A DNA stretch of 64,000 nt, from assembly GCA_031216445.1 (NCBI GenBank), contig CM062216.1, forward strand, positions 10,319,001 to 10,383,000, read 5' to 3'. Positions 51,180-63,365 of the stretch are shown in pieces (position 1 is the stretch's first letter; each line of letters begins with the position of its first letter). Position numbers and translations under genes: made by a program. The DNA comes from Lateolabrax maculatus. Lineage: Eukaryota; Chordata; Actinopteri; Acropomatiformes; Lateolabracidae. Under the pieces are notes generated by a model, which was not told the DNA's origin, made no database searches, and was given only the letters and a program-made list of their open reading frames with translations.

Positions 51180-51415
51180 GTTGTGAAACGGTCGTTTGGT
51201 TACGTTTAGGTAAAATGACTTGGTTAGGCTTAGGGATCAAAACTACTAATTATTTTTCCGAAAACATATTGACTTGGGTTAAAATAAGTATGTACGTGAC
51301 TAACGTAAATAAATGTACGTGACTAACGTAACAAAAAAAAACTTAAGATAAGAACGTCGACTTTTGGTTTCACACAAGACCGGTCTCAGGCTCCTGTCTC
51401 CTGGGTCAAAAAATT
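51180..51415 (+). repeat. TTACGTTTAGGTAAA-type interspersed repeat
   Basis: Contains GGTTACGTTTAGGTAAAATG, TTAGGGATCAAAACTACT, TTGGGTTAAAATAAGTA, GTCGACTTTTGGTTTCACAC and CAAGACCGGTCTC. I recall this order in many percomorph sequences. A 19-base unit ATGTACGTGACTAACGTAA is tandemly repeated twice at about 51,291-51,331. Class unknown, non-coding. Confidence 0.65.
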
Positions 51416-54400
51416 ATCACACAAGCTTATTTTCAATGAATAAAATTGAATCTTACCACAATGGGAGACAATTTTACACATAGCTCCCCATTAATACAAG
51501 ATGTCAATTACATTGGTATCAACTTATTTTAAAATGCATTCATTTTAAAAGGATAGTTAAAATAAGTCCTTGCCCCTTATACTTCAAATTACTCACCAAG
51601 AGGCTTTGATCAGCTCCTCTTTATGGTCCCCTTTGTCCCTAAGGAAACTGAAGCTTTTATGTTTGGGGCTCCATCTGATAATCATTCTCTGTCTTCATCT
51701 AGCTTATTAAAAAATAAAAAAATCTCTTATCTTGACAAATTGCTTATGTTTTCAGTAATGCTATCACTGATCACTTTTCTTTTGTGTCAGCCCTAAGGTT
51801 GTAGCTTCTTTTTCTGTTTTGTTATAGAGTTGATTGTCTTCTTTTTTCATTTGCATTGTTGTGTCTTGTATTTTGTATTGTTTTTGGTTTATCATGATTT
51901 AATAAATGTGGTGGCATCAAAGTCTGTTAACAGGTCTTGAGGCATACTTGTATTTGTATAAAGCCCTTTGTGGCTCCAGGGGGAGCTGCACAAAATCTGA
52001 TAAATTGCCTCAAGTGATGTCACTTGAGTCAGCATCAGTTGGGGCTGAAGACTTCAAGTTTGAAAATGAAAAACATCTAGTGGTGTAGAGCTAGAAAGAA
52101 GTGACTTACAAAAACTCTGTAGCCTGCTTCTCATCTCTGCTTGAGGCTACATTGACTGCTTTGCATAAATATGGTAATTTTACAAAACAGTTTTATTTTG
52201 GGCACAAAGGAGAAAATATTAATATTAATTAATATAAATATAATATTTAAAAAAATGATAAAGTGATAAAAATGAATATCTGATGCAGTGGCACAAGGAG
52301 TTAAAAACAACTGTAGAGCTGAAAGCACCATTGTGCTGCTAACTTTGTGCACAGAGTAGTGTCTATTCGTCCATCCTCGACATCAAACTTGTTTTTCACT
52401 TGAGGACCAAGTGCTCCCTTTAATTTGTAAAACTCCAACAAACTGTCAAACACTTCTTGGCGTTATCTCTTTCCAATTCACAGAACACCCTCCTATTGTG
52501 CCCATTGCAGTAAACATCTCTGAGCTGTAACTTTGAGTCTCTGCTCTTGTAATGTGCAACCAGGGAATAACTCCAAATTGCAAAGCACACCGTTGTTTCT
52601 GCAGTTTTAATGTGATTTTGAGAATTTTTTTTACCAAGGATATATACAACCAATAAATGCAATGTCAACAAGAGTAAAAGTGTTATTAAATTCTTATAAA
52701 TATATAAAGAGATGTTTGCCTTTGATTTATTCAATTAATTGTCCTGTGCAGATTTCTCCTTCTAGGTTACATGTGAGGTGAGGAAATGAAAGTCAGGTCT
52801 CAGATAGGTCCCGGCTCCCAGAGGGGCTCTCATAGTTGGTCATAGTTTTAATGCACCACTGAGGATTCAATGATTATTGGTTCTGTTGGAGCTTAAATGT
52901 TCAGCACATGCCTCTGCTGCTCTCAGAAATATATCATAAGCCATATATTGTGTGACCATAAACATGTTGAAGCAGCACGGGCTGGACAATGAAGAGATGC
53001 GGGGTAGCTGCTTAGCATATGTTGTGTGCTCGTGCTCTGGACTATGATGTCCAGAGGCCTTGTTCCAAAAAATGTGAGCACCAGACAGCCGTAGCCCCTC
53101 CGGCTGTGTTTGCTTTTGGGTCTAACTCATGTGAAATTGATGTGTGGGGGACAGTGATCCATGCTGAAATGGGACAACACCCGAAACAAATGTCAAAAAC
53201 ATTCTCATCCATGCCTCCCTCTAAGCGCCAACATTTTCCTTGTCCACATCTCGGGTAGCTATGGGAGGTTAGGCATTCAAATTAAAGGGGCACATAGAGA
53301 GTAAAGGGCCCAGTTGTAACCAGCCTTGCATGCTTCAAGAATCTCGGGTAAGCCAAGCACATGGATGAAAGGGGTTAGCTTCCTCCCTTCTGGGACATCT
53401 GGCACGGATAGGAATGTGCAGCCATATCATTCTTCCCAGAGGACCCTCTCAGCTCCTACATGTGTATTAGAGTACAGCTCAACAACAACATGACATATTA
53501 TTTCTTCATCTAGCAAATCGTGTCTGTCCTCATGTGGTTTCTCGTTCTACAGTATCTCTGAAAGCTCAAGCCAACATGTGGGACTGTCAACATCATCCAT
53601 TTTTATAATAGAATATATGTCATCCATATATTTTGTCATTCAGGAGGCTGCTGGCATCAGATTAAGGCAAAAGCTACCAGCACTAGCATTACCTCAGTCA
53701 CTACTCGATTTTTATACTTTTGCCTGTGCACACTGCCTGCTCATCAGAATTATGCTCTGGTCACCAATAAAACACATTGAATAAACACCACAATTAGTTG
53801 CTTTTAATATATTTGCAAACCTTAAAATCAGCTAAACACTATTAAAATGTATTCTATCCGCTCTACCCTACGCTTTCCTTGTGCATTATTTTGTTTAAGT
53901 TTTCCGTCTCCACCAACTGTTACCATGTTGACACTCAGTGACCCTTTGAGGCCCCCCCCATCTGACTCTTTACCATCTGACCGCTATTGTTTAACACAGT
54001 CTCAATTTCATCGGTGCAAGTGATTGATACTGAGTCTGAAAGTACCCAGTGGATCATAGTGTAAAACAAAATAAATTACTTTGCTGGGAATCTTTTTTTT
54101 TTGGTTTTGCACCCTTAGAGGTCAGAGGCCATGATCAGTGTCAGTAGGCAAATCCTGGACCTGACAGGGATTCAGTGTCTTGCTCCTTAACACTAGACTT
54201 ACCAACATGGGGACTTTGTCAGTCTGGTCGATGAACGGACTTATAAACTATAATATAGTATTACACCTCATGGAAAGTCTTTTCAAATGTCCAGGTTTTT
54301 GCCTTCAAAGAAAATATTATGCACACGAAAACACACTCAGCAGTCATTGGTAAATCATTTGTATTTCTAACCCGCCCCATGCATGTATGTATTATTTATT

Positions 54401-54479
54401 ATATGTTAATGAAAATAATGACATTGATATTTAAAACAGGCTGAAAGACACCACGGCCGCTGCTACATTGTTGAGAGAG
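51416..54479. other. Non-coding stretch, no recognised gene
   Basis: A single TTAAAAGGATAGTT motif near 51,545 resembles the end of the fold-back family seen at 38,181 but has no partner end nearby. Otherwise AT-rich DNA without recognised coding exons. Confidence 0.45.
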
Positions 54480-54800
54480 AGAAAGCAGTCTTTCCTAAAT
54501 GTGGCCTGCTGTGTGGAAGCATTATCACCAGCTATCTCAGTGCATGACTGAATTTTCTGATGAAGCTGCCATTGCCTGAGAGCAATGATGCAGTTTGCTG
54601 GAAAGCAAGCTTTTATGTGATGGCCGCTGTATCAGCGGGCAGCAGATGATAATCTTGCAAAGTCGACGCTGAAAGGGATAATCAACTCGCTTACGGCCAT
54701 CACGAGAGGGAACAATGCATGAGGAGAGACGCAGAGCCTCTTTAATTATTAATACACTGGCAGCAGCCTTTTCCATGTGGGCAGCGTTAACCTGCTGCTC
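54480..54800. promoter_or_regulatory. Possible conserved non-coding regulatory element
   Basis: High-complexity, balanced-composition stretch between AT-rich flanks, with GATAATC, TTAATTATTAATAC and GCAGATGATAAT motifs that resemble homeodomain and GATA-type sites. No long coding frame with sensible product on either strand. The regulatory label is inference from texture only. Confidence 0.25.
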
Positions 54801-55399
54801 GTCCATTCACAGATAGAAAGACACCATAGGAGGTTCTCATGCCCTAATGTGCTCTGTAAAGTGGCACTGCTCAGACCACAGAGAAAACCCATTTTCATCA
54901 TAATCGTGACAGGACTCATGTAAATTTTAGCTGCCCCAGACACTTGTAAACTGCCATCTGGCCCAGTTGTCACCCACACAATGCATAAATAAAAAACTCA
55001 TTCTGATTTCCTGTTTTCTTTGTTGTGCTCTCATTGTCGCATTTTGTTTTGAAGCTTTTGACATGTCATTTAAGCAAGTATACATATTTACATAATAATT
55101 ACAATATTTACATAACCGAGCTTTGATAAGATTCACAGTGTTTGATTTGTCAGTACAAAAACCTTTGTTTAACCCAAAAACTGTGCTAGAGGAAAGAAAA
55201 AGGATTTTTTTTTCAATAGAGACAGACAATTAGAAATTGAGAATTGATAAATTATTTAAAAACAGTAAAACTAGGTGAAAAAGAATTGATGAGTTAATAA
55301 GATGAAGTGTAAGAATCTACTGTCTATTAAGTACATAAACACACAACATAAAGTTATATGACCCAGGCTGGTTATGATATATCAATTCTGATGAAACAC

Positions 55400-55866
55400 A
55401 CATGCAAACTCAACACACACTCAGATGGTGCAAATGCAGCCAACTACACACTTGATGCATGCAGGGAGGGGAGTGGACTGGCTGCCATGATAGTCCGCTC
55501 CTGGATAGGACCCTGTCTGAGAACAAAAAAGAAAAAGAAGCAAGTTTTACAGATGGCTGGGTCTGCACATAAAACACAACGTCAGCAAAGCCAGCAAAAA
55601 CTCTTAAAACCAAGGAAAAGCTAAAGGTGATCAGTGGATGTAACACAGTGTGGTAAAGCAGCAGTTGGTGCTAAAGGAAGAAAGGAAGAGAGGTTACAAA
55701 CAAACAGGGAACAAGCCAACTAAATAGCTGCTGTGGAATAAATTAACTGCATATGTCACTTCAGCTACCAAACAGTGTTGTCTATAAAATAGCTTGTTAA
55801 ATACACATCCGATGCAAAACTTGATCGAAAAAAAAAATACAAAAAAGCCGAACTATTCCTTTAAAG
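55400..55866 (-). repeat. Probable interspersed repeat ending TTAAAGGAATAGTTCGGC
   Basis: The minus strand at 55864 begins TTAAAGGAATAGTTCGGC followed by T-rich sequence, an end motif shared with teleost miniature elements (compare TTAAAGGGATAGTT at 38181). The opposite end was not located; the extent is approximate. It overlaps spurious open frames at 55358-55646. Confidence 0.4.
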
Positions 55867-58800
55867 TGGACTAATATTTAAGGTTTAACATCGCTGTCTA
55901 AAAAAAATTAAATTTAAAGTTGTAGAAGATGTCAAATGCAAGTAGTGCATCAAAAGTTTGGAATTTGCACCACCATATCAGTAGTCCCTCCTATCACCAG
56001 TATGAAGGCTGCCCAGTATTTTTTTTTCACTAGAACGTTTTTGACAGTATGTCAATATTTCAGTTGTTGTGGCTCTTGATGCAGACGTTTTAGCGTATAT
56101 TATTCACTTTAATGCAAATAAAAGTCATTCACACAATGCAGTGCCAGTGATGATGTTTCTCTAATATGTTTTTAGAAATAATCCCGACAAGTTATACTGG
56201 AGAATGGCTTGGAGTTGTTAACGCTGAGATTCATAACGCTCCATTATTCATTTATTCTAGAATCAGCATAATCTGAAAATCGTTACAGTGAGTCAAAAAG
56301 AAACAAAACTCTTTACAGCTCGTGGACATAACACAAGAATTAGACTTTTTTTCAAGATCACAGCTATAGTAGTAAGTCTGTCTGTAAGACAGAGCCAGAG
56401 AAGAGCCTGTGACTGTGAGATGTCGGGATGAAGCAGCTGCCACACGGGCTGACCCTGCAGGGTAGCAGGAGGACTGGCCCCTGAGGTTAATTAGCCTGGA
56501 CAGGCTAGTGGTCTACTGTGCCTGGTGCAGGAGTTGACATCTCTCTGTCTCCCTGACAGCAGTCTGGCAGAATATTGACATAAATACACATCAGGATGTC
56601 CTTTGTTGTAAATGGTGTTAAAGTAAAATACAATACAATAACTAAAGTCTGGAACAAGCTAGAGGAAAAACATGAAAACCCTAGTGACAGCTCAATTATC
56701 CGCACATCAATCAGCAGGGGCTGTGATTGGTTCTGTAAATGGAGCTGGAGTGATGTGTTGTGGTAGATCGATGACCCAGCGGTCCGCTTCTCAGACAAGT
56801 CCACCGCCATCATCATCACCTCCACCCCCCACAGAGCTGCTTGCATCCTGTTTCTTAACATGCTGATCACTTCAAAATAATGCAGATTGTGCAGAGTATA
56901 AAGCTTTGAGCCTATCGTTTTGTGTCAAAATTATAGATGTGTACACAGTTTTTTCTAAGAGTATGCAGATCTGTACATCATGCTGAACTTCAAAGTAAAG
57001 GGTGAGTTTGCTGCACAATTTACATGCAATGAGTTTTTATCATTCTAAATTATAAATACACATAATAAAAAAAAATGGAAATACAATACATATCTTAACT
57101 AGTAAGTCAAAGCCAGTAGCAAGGTGACAAACGCAGCAGCATACTATCAATCTGGCTGGGGCTTTAACTTATGTGGACCGTTCTATTAAATCTTTTCACA
57201 TCTAAGTTTAAAACCGTGATATCTATTTTTTTGGGCCAATTGATGGAAACAGGTTGTGAAAACAACAATGACATATTATCACCTTTTAGGTTGTCATAAA
57301 TACATTGTTATTATAAAAATATCAAATATAGCCACTTTAAAACCAAAATCTTTTATTGGCATATAGCAGTAAGTCCACATTATCTGTATTCAAATTGCAG
57401 CCTATATGTGTGTCCTTATGGCCTCAGAATGTGTGAACTGACACCTGACACATTGTAAATTGTGAGGTTCAACATGACGTCTTTACAAGGTTGTCGTTAT
57501 GTAGTTCATTTTCATAATTGCCAAACTAATTGACAACAATGTGTAGTCCATTTACTTCAGCATCAATTAAAAATCCATGAACTCTACGTGATATGAATAG
57601 ATTTCTAATTTTTATAGTATTATTATTACATATTTTAATGATGATGGGCACGATGTTTACAGTGGCTTATTTCTTCTATTGGTAACCTGGAAGATGATGT
57701 GGGAACCTTGCTGGATTCCTTATGCGATTCATTATTGTGTGTTCACTTCTTTGTCGAGAGGTTTTCATATAAAATAAAAACCCAAAAGGGCATTCTTGAA
57801 GGAGACTATGAGTGCAATGTAATGGAATAAGTAAGAGGCAGAGTTGTAGCTACTTGTGATGGGAGGTTGGTTGAAATGCCATTATCTATGAGTCTGAGAA
57901 TGGAGAGCTCTCACAACCATCTCTAATTTTATCACCACCCCAGTCCACTCTGAGTCCTCAACACCACTCTGATGTCCTCTCCTTTTGTACATCACAGAGA
58001 AGACAAGGGTGCTTTTAAGGAGTAATTTGCTGTACACTGCTTTTTTTTATTTTATCTTGGACTCTGCCTGCAGTGAACCCAGGCACACTGCTTCTGTCAT
58101 CCAAATGATCTTCCTGTTCATGATCGTCTCATCTCTGAAAATAGGGCTTTTAATCTGAAATTGAACAAAAAATTCACGTCTCCCCACATTAGTCGTCTTA
58201 CTCTTGCTTTGAATGCAACACCTCCCATTAATCAACCTTGTTCATGCATGATGCTCCGCCACTCGGCTGCTGCAATAAGATTGGATGTGTAGAAAATGGC
58301 CTCATTACATTTTACAAAAGTCTCTGTCACTGACAAAACAAACCACCCACAAGCAATTTGAAAACTTTACTCTAGCTCCTTCATCAGTGAAAACAGCAAA
58401 CTTCCACTCAAATAATGACAAATGTTTGAACAAAAGAGTCTCAGCTTTATCAAGTTGTCATATGCACTGTACCTGTTTGAGAAGTTTCCAAATTAAGATT
58501 CTGATTTGAAGTTCAGGATGGTGTTTCCGCCTTTCTGTCGGTGATAATCAAATGCAGCAGGTGGTGAGGAAATGTGCATCTCAGCAATCATCTCCATTGA
58601 CATGTGTTAATAGCTCATCAGACTAAATTGTACTAATAACTGCTTTCAGGAATCATGATTGCACATACTTCAAGGTCTTGATGCCTAATAAGGCTGTGTT
58701 TAATTCCTGAGCTGGCATCTATAAAATGTTTTCAGAACCTATGCTGATGTCTGATAGATAAATGAAATGTAATCATACACAGTGGAAGTGAAATTGGTGC

Positions 58801-60220
58801 CATTTTTGGTGAATAGTTGCATATCCTTGTCTTTAGCTGGCTCACAATAATACTGTTGCAGATGCAGATTAATGCTCCTCCATTCCCAACAGCTGTCTAC
58901 TGTATTTGCATTGAATTTAGTGGCTATTGCACCTAAATCTGAATTTGGCCCGCAGCTGCCAATCCTTGCTGGTGATGTTGGCTGCATGCTTCTGGCTATG
59001 AGCTTCACACGCCTGTGTCAGATGGACCAGAGCTGAGGCACTGCCACAGCATGTCATTCAGAATTTTCTGGCTGTTACTATAGTCAGAATAGAGTGAGAC
59101 TAACTTTAATTTTAAGTAGATGTACAGCATAAGGGTTTGATAAAAGGCTTTATTTAGCGTTCAGACACAATGTCTGAGTGAGGAAAGACAGTGTTACTGC
59201 AAATCTTAGATAAATTTAAAGATCCCTTCAGACATGCTTTAAGACATATAAAATAAGTAAATAATGATTACTGATTCTGATAAGGCTTTTCACAAGTAAT
59301 GCTTCATTAGCTTTTTAAACATTCTTAAACCTTCATTGACTGACTTCTTTGGCCACTTGGGGGAAGCAGAAACAAATCGTTAACACAACATTAACATATC
59401 TCTTTTAATTTGATTTGTTATGTAGTTTACAGTGGGTTTACAAAGCTCTTTCACTGAAAACTGCTGCCTGCTGCGACCAAAAAACAAAATGTGTGAAATC
59501 AGGCTTCTAGTGTCAAACTCTGTAAATACATCAATCTGCACAGTGAAAGGCAAACTACAAGACTAGTGCAGGCATAAATATGACTAGAACAATACTTTAA
59601 AAACGTTCGTACTACTTTGAACCTTTGAAAAAGTTAGGCTTTACACTCATTAACATGTGCATATTGATATTTAATAAAAACGGCTATAGCTTGAAGATCT
59701 AGATGTTACTCATTTTGCCTCTTTCCCATTTTCTCTCTTTCTCTTTGAAAGTGGTAATGAAACACATTTATTAACAGGACACAAGATATGCGAGAAACAC
59801 TAAATTAACTGAGAAATAGAATATATATCAAAAACATTAAATTAATCCAATATATTATACAGTCATTCTCATTAAATACTACCACCTTTAGCCTGAATGT
59901 TTTCATTTAAAATCAGATGAACACGCTTTCTGTCGAAACTGTAATCACACAGTTTTATCTGCTGCTGTGTACCATTTCCACCAGCTAGTTTCTCACTTCC
60001 TCAACACAGCCCTTTATATCTGCAACAGAAGCAAACTGTTCAACTCCTCAACCCATCTGCTTTCATTAAGACAGAGTGGCGCTCTCCCCCTCTACAGTAA
60101 TTGACATGTGGGTGAGGAATGACTTACAGTGGAGAGTTTCACAGACAGGCCAGCTGAAGGGAATATCAAGAACGAATCAATATCGATAGCAAACAGCCCA
60201 AATTAGAAGAGCAGACGATA

Positions 60221-60223
<3 letters not shown>
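55867..60223. other. Non-coding stretch, no recognised gene
   Basis: Open frames at 56505-56870 (minus) and 58739-59008 (minus) were examined and show no domain, signal peptide or plausible splice-flanked exon. Nothing else recognised. Confidence 0.45.

Positions 60224-60257
<34 letters not shown>
60224..60257 (+). repeat. Poly-G run of 34
   Basis: Thirty-four consecutive G on the plus strand. Such a run can form stacked G-quadruplexes. Its true length is doubtful because homopolymers this long are error-prone in sequencing and assembly. Confidence 0.95.
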
Positions 60258-60258
<1 letters not shown>

Positions 60259-60299
60259 CCTGTTTAACAGTCTGCAGGCGAGGGCTGAGAGACTTAGTG

Positions 60300-61200
60300 G
60301 GTAGCACTGGGAGTTTTAATAACACAGAATCAATGATCACTGCCCGCAAACCTTTCACACTGAAGTTATTAATTGGAGAATGAACAATAAAAAACTGTCA
60401 CTGCAGAGTTGTGGGCTTCCAGCTATTTACACAGGGTCCATTTACCAAGGCAGGAAAAATCCCTGCCTGCTTTGTATTAATGTTTCGTAGTACTTAGCCA
60501 AGCTACCACCAGACTCTGTTCTGTCTCTTGTTAACACTCATGGATTTGGAAGCACTGGAAAAATTCAATCCACGGTCTCCTGTGTAACCTGTTGTTGCAG
60601 GAAACTCGCAGCAGCATCTTGTTAGTGCTTTACATGAGGTAGAGGTTACAGAGTATGGGTGCTTTGTCCGCTGTCAGCCCAGCATTACTCACCAAACAAA
60701 GCTGCGTGATTTATCTCAAAATCGATTATCAAAATGAGGAGGCAGAAACCCGGGCTCATAATTCAGTTGACACTTTATGGCGTTTGTAATGGGGAGCAGA
60801 GGGGTGGGAACACATAGGGATGCTGAAATATGGCTGCTGACAGAGTCCTTAATAGAGCTACTGGCCTACAAAGTTAAAACACACACAGAGTGCCCTCACT
60901 TTGAAAGTAGCCAGCTAAGCGTGGATAAAAGTGACAAAGTAAATGAGCTGTTTGGTGCGTGTTTAAGCAGCCAGCGCACATACAGTACATCTCGATGGAC
61001 AGGCACTTGTAGATGTAAATGAGGGCAGATGATATTAAGAGCAGCACCTTCATTTTGAGCATGTCAGCTCATAATGCAGTGCAGAATTTTGCCGAAGAAA
61101 AATGATTAGCTCATGGCAGCTTATCATCATGTCCTTTATAGTCGAGTAATCTGAAATCCTTTTAACAGTTGACCATCTTTGATCCACCTTGATTCTCCTC
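60300..61200. promoter_or_regulatory. Possible conserved non-coding regulatory block
   Basis: About 900 bases of complex, non-repetitive sequence with several TTATTAAT, TAATGA and TGATTTAT-type motifs and low homopolymer content, unlike the flanks. Open frames there (60777-61022 plus and its minus shadows) do not suggest a protein. Enhancer-like role is inference only. Confidence 0.25.
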
Positions 61201-61468
61201 ATTTCATTTGTCAGGTTGGATTTAAAGGGTTTCTCCTCAGGTCTGCAGCGTAAAGCATTTTCACTGTAAAACATCCCAAGATGGGGCAAGTTCCTATCCT
61301 GAATGCTGCTAAATCCAAGGTTAGACTCTTTAACTCTTAAAAAATCCTGCTCGTTGAGAACCGAGCAAATTAAAGGACTTTTTGCTTGAGGTGCTGTTCA
61401 ACCTCTTCAGCCCAGCCTATTATTATTATTGGCATACCTTGACATAAAATGCATGTGATATGAACTTT

Positions 61469-61624
61469 AGTGCTGCACCTGACAATTATTTTCATTATCG
61501 ATTGATCAGACGATTATTTTTCTTGCTTAATCAATTGATTGTTTGGTCTATAAAATTTCAAGCTAAGGTTTTGCATTTTTGCTTGGAAAATAACTTGATA
61601 AATCGACTAATCATTGTAGCTTTA
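61469..61624 (+). mobile_element. Short inverted-repeat DNA element, internally deleted copy
   Basis: Left end GTGCTGCACCTGACAATTAT with TTTCATTATCGATTGATCAG and TTGTTTGGTCTATAAAATTT, right end CGACTAATCATTGTAGCTTT. The two ends are inverse versions of each other. Same family as the interrupted copy at 27935-28595; this one has lost most of its middle. Confidence 0.75.
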
Positions 61625-63119
61625 ATGAACTTTATGTCAAAAGTGGAAAAATGGAAAAAAGAAAACATTCCTAAACACCAGAGGAGCCGAACATGTCAGC
61701 TTTAAGTAAGATATCCGTGGTATTGAGCCTCCACACAAACAGCCAAAGGCCAAGTGTACCCTTCTTTGATATTACTGCCATGTTTTGTAGCAGTCTATGG
61801 TGTCACAACTGCATGTAAATAGAAGGGACACCTCTGTAAATGGAGCAGACACTCCCATCTCTGTAATTTCAACGACTGATTAGAGATCTGCTATCTCATG
61901 TGAATTGGCCATTAACATTACAGATGTCCTGCGACAGAAATTACTTTGCAGACAGTCTCCTGACAACCCAATCTGCTAAAAGAGGGCTTAAGCTCATTAT
62001 GAAGAGTTGTGTGTTTATGTTGTTTTGTGCATGTGTTGCTTTGTTTCCTGACTGAAGTGGTGTGCACCATCATGGCTGAACCCATTAATCTTCTTGAGCG
62101 TGGTAATGAATGCAGCCTTGCCGGTCTCTACTGTTTGATGTTCAAATAATTAGCAGAAGACTAAACCTAAAGTTCATGAGGCTTATTAGGATCATGATAT
62201 TGAGTAAATAGGAACCAATGCATTTCAGGTTTCATGGACTCTGACACTTGGCATTTCGTCCGAGCGACACGTTCCAATCTGGAGAGAGTGCAGGTGTTGC
62301 AGGGGAGTGGTGTGACAGCCATCTCGACCATGTCAGCTTCTGCAAGAAGCCTGATGAACTAAATGGGCTTCAGGCTTCTGTCGCTTGGGTGATCTGTTGT
62401 TGAGGGTGAAAACCAGCAAAGGTGAGAGGGGTTACAACGAGTGCAACCGAGTTCAAATCCAGAGCTTAGAATAGTGTTTCAGCATGAATTAATGCCACTG
62501 TGCTTGAGGGAATATAATATAAATCGTTTTCATGTGGGCTGAAAAGGTCATTGCACAAAAAAGTGGGCCAGCTGTGCGACGTGGAAACAACCTGGAGTGG
62601 TAATTTCCTGAGAGACATTGAACTTAAATGCAATGTGAATGTACAGATAGTAAACATAATCGTATTGGCAGATTTGAAATGACTCCTTGCTCAAAAGGCT
62701 TAAAGGTCCCAGGAAATGAAAAAAAAATGTCTCTTTTGTTGTGTTACCATGTGGCCCTGTATTGTTCTGCTGTCCATCATTATATGCCAAAAACATGTTT
62801 AAAAAAAAAAAGCATGTTTGGTTTTTTTCAAACCTTTTGCCATTAAGAGTTTTTCTTCCGATGAATCATTCTGCACTCTGGGGGATGTGTATAAATTGTG
62901 TATAATGTGTATAAGATGTGATTATAGAGTTTTTGGTGATTGATGGAACACCTGCAGGTCTACCTTCATCGTGAAGTCCCTTGGAAAAGTAGCACGGATA
63001 TTGGTTGGAGCTTTATAGTAGCAGTTTGAAAATTGTTTTTTTCAAATTTAAAGTGTCTATAAGTGATATTTTATAATAACAATGAATTTAATGACAATGT
63101 GAAAATATGTGTGAGTGTT
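61625..63119. other. Non-coding stretch, no recognised gene
   Basis: About 61,860-62,460 is again compositionally complex, with CCATTAATC and AAATAATTAGC motifs; no exon recognised. An A-run lies at about 62,801-62,812. Confidence 0.45.
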
Positions 63120-63365
63120 ATAGTGATGAACCTACAGATGATTATCACCAGAATCTGTAGCTCCCCTAAGCCCTACTGAGCTATATAAAGAGTTTCACTT
63201 TACTTTACTTTTTTCAGTCAAACAGCTCTAAAGATCTACTGTACACTAACTGCTTGGGCACCAGTTAGTGACTAGCTGGCGAACAAAGTGGAGCATTTAG
63301 CAGCAAAAGAGCCAGATATTTCACATTCAGTTGGTAAAGACAAAAAACAGCTAAAAGAATAATTA
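63120..63365 (+). repeat. Interspersed repeat, AGCCAGATATTTC family, copy 2
   Basis: Second plus-strand copy of the family at 21241-21480, sharing TAGCTCCCCTAAGCCCTACT-type sequence, AGCCAGATATTTC (63310) and GTTGGTAAAGACAAAAAAC. Copies are clearly diverged, so insertion is old. Confidence 0.55.

Noticed and set aside
55358..55624. 88-codon frame with poly-Lys
   Set aside because: Falls in a probable interspersed repeat; poly-Lys comes from an A-rich tract.
56505..56870. 121-codon minus-strand frame, and the 64-codon plus-strand frame with Pro/Ser run
   Set aside because: No recognisable domain, signal peptide or convincing splice context; the Pro run comes from a CCACCATCATC-type low-complexity tract.
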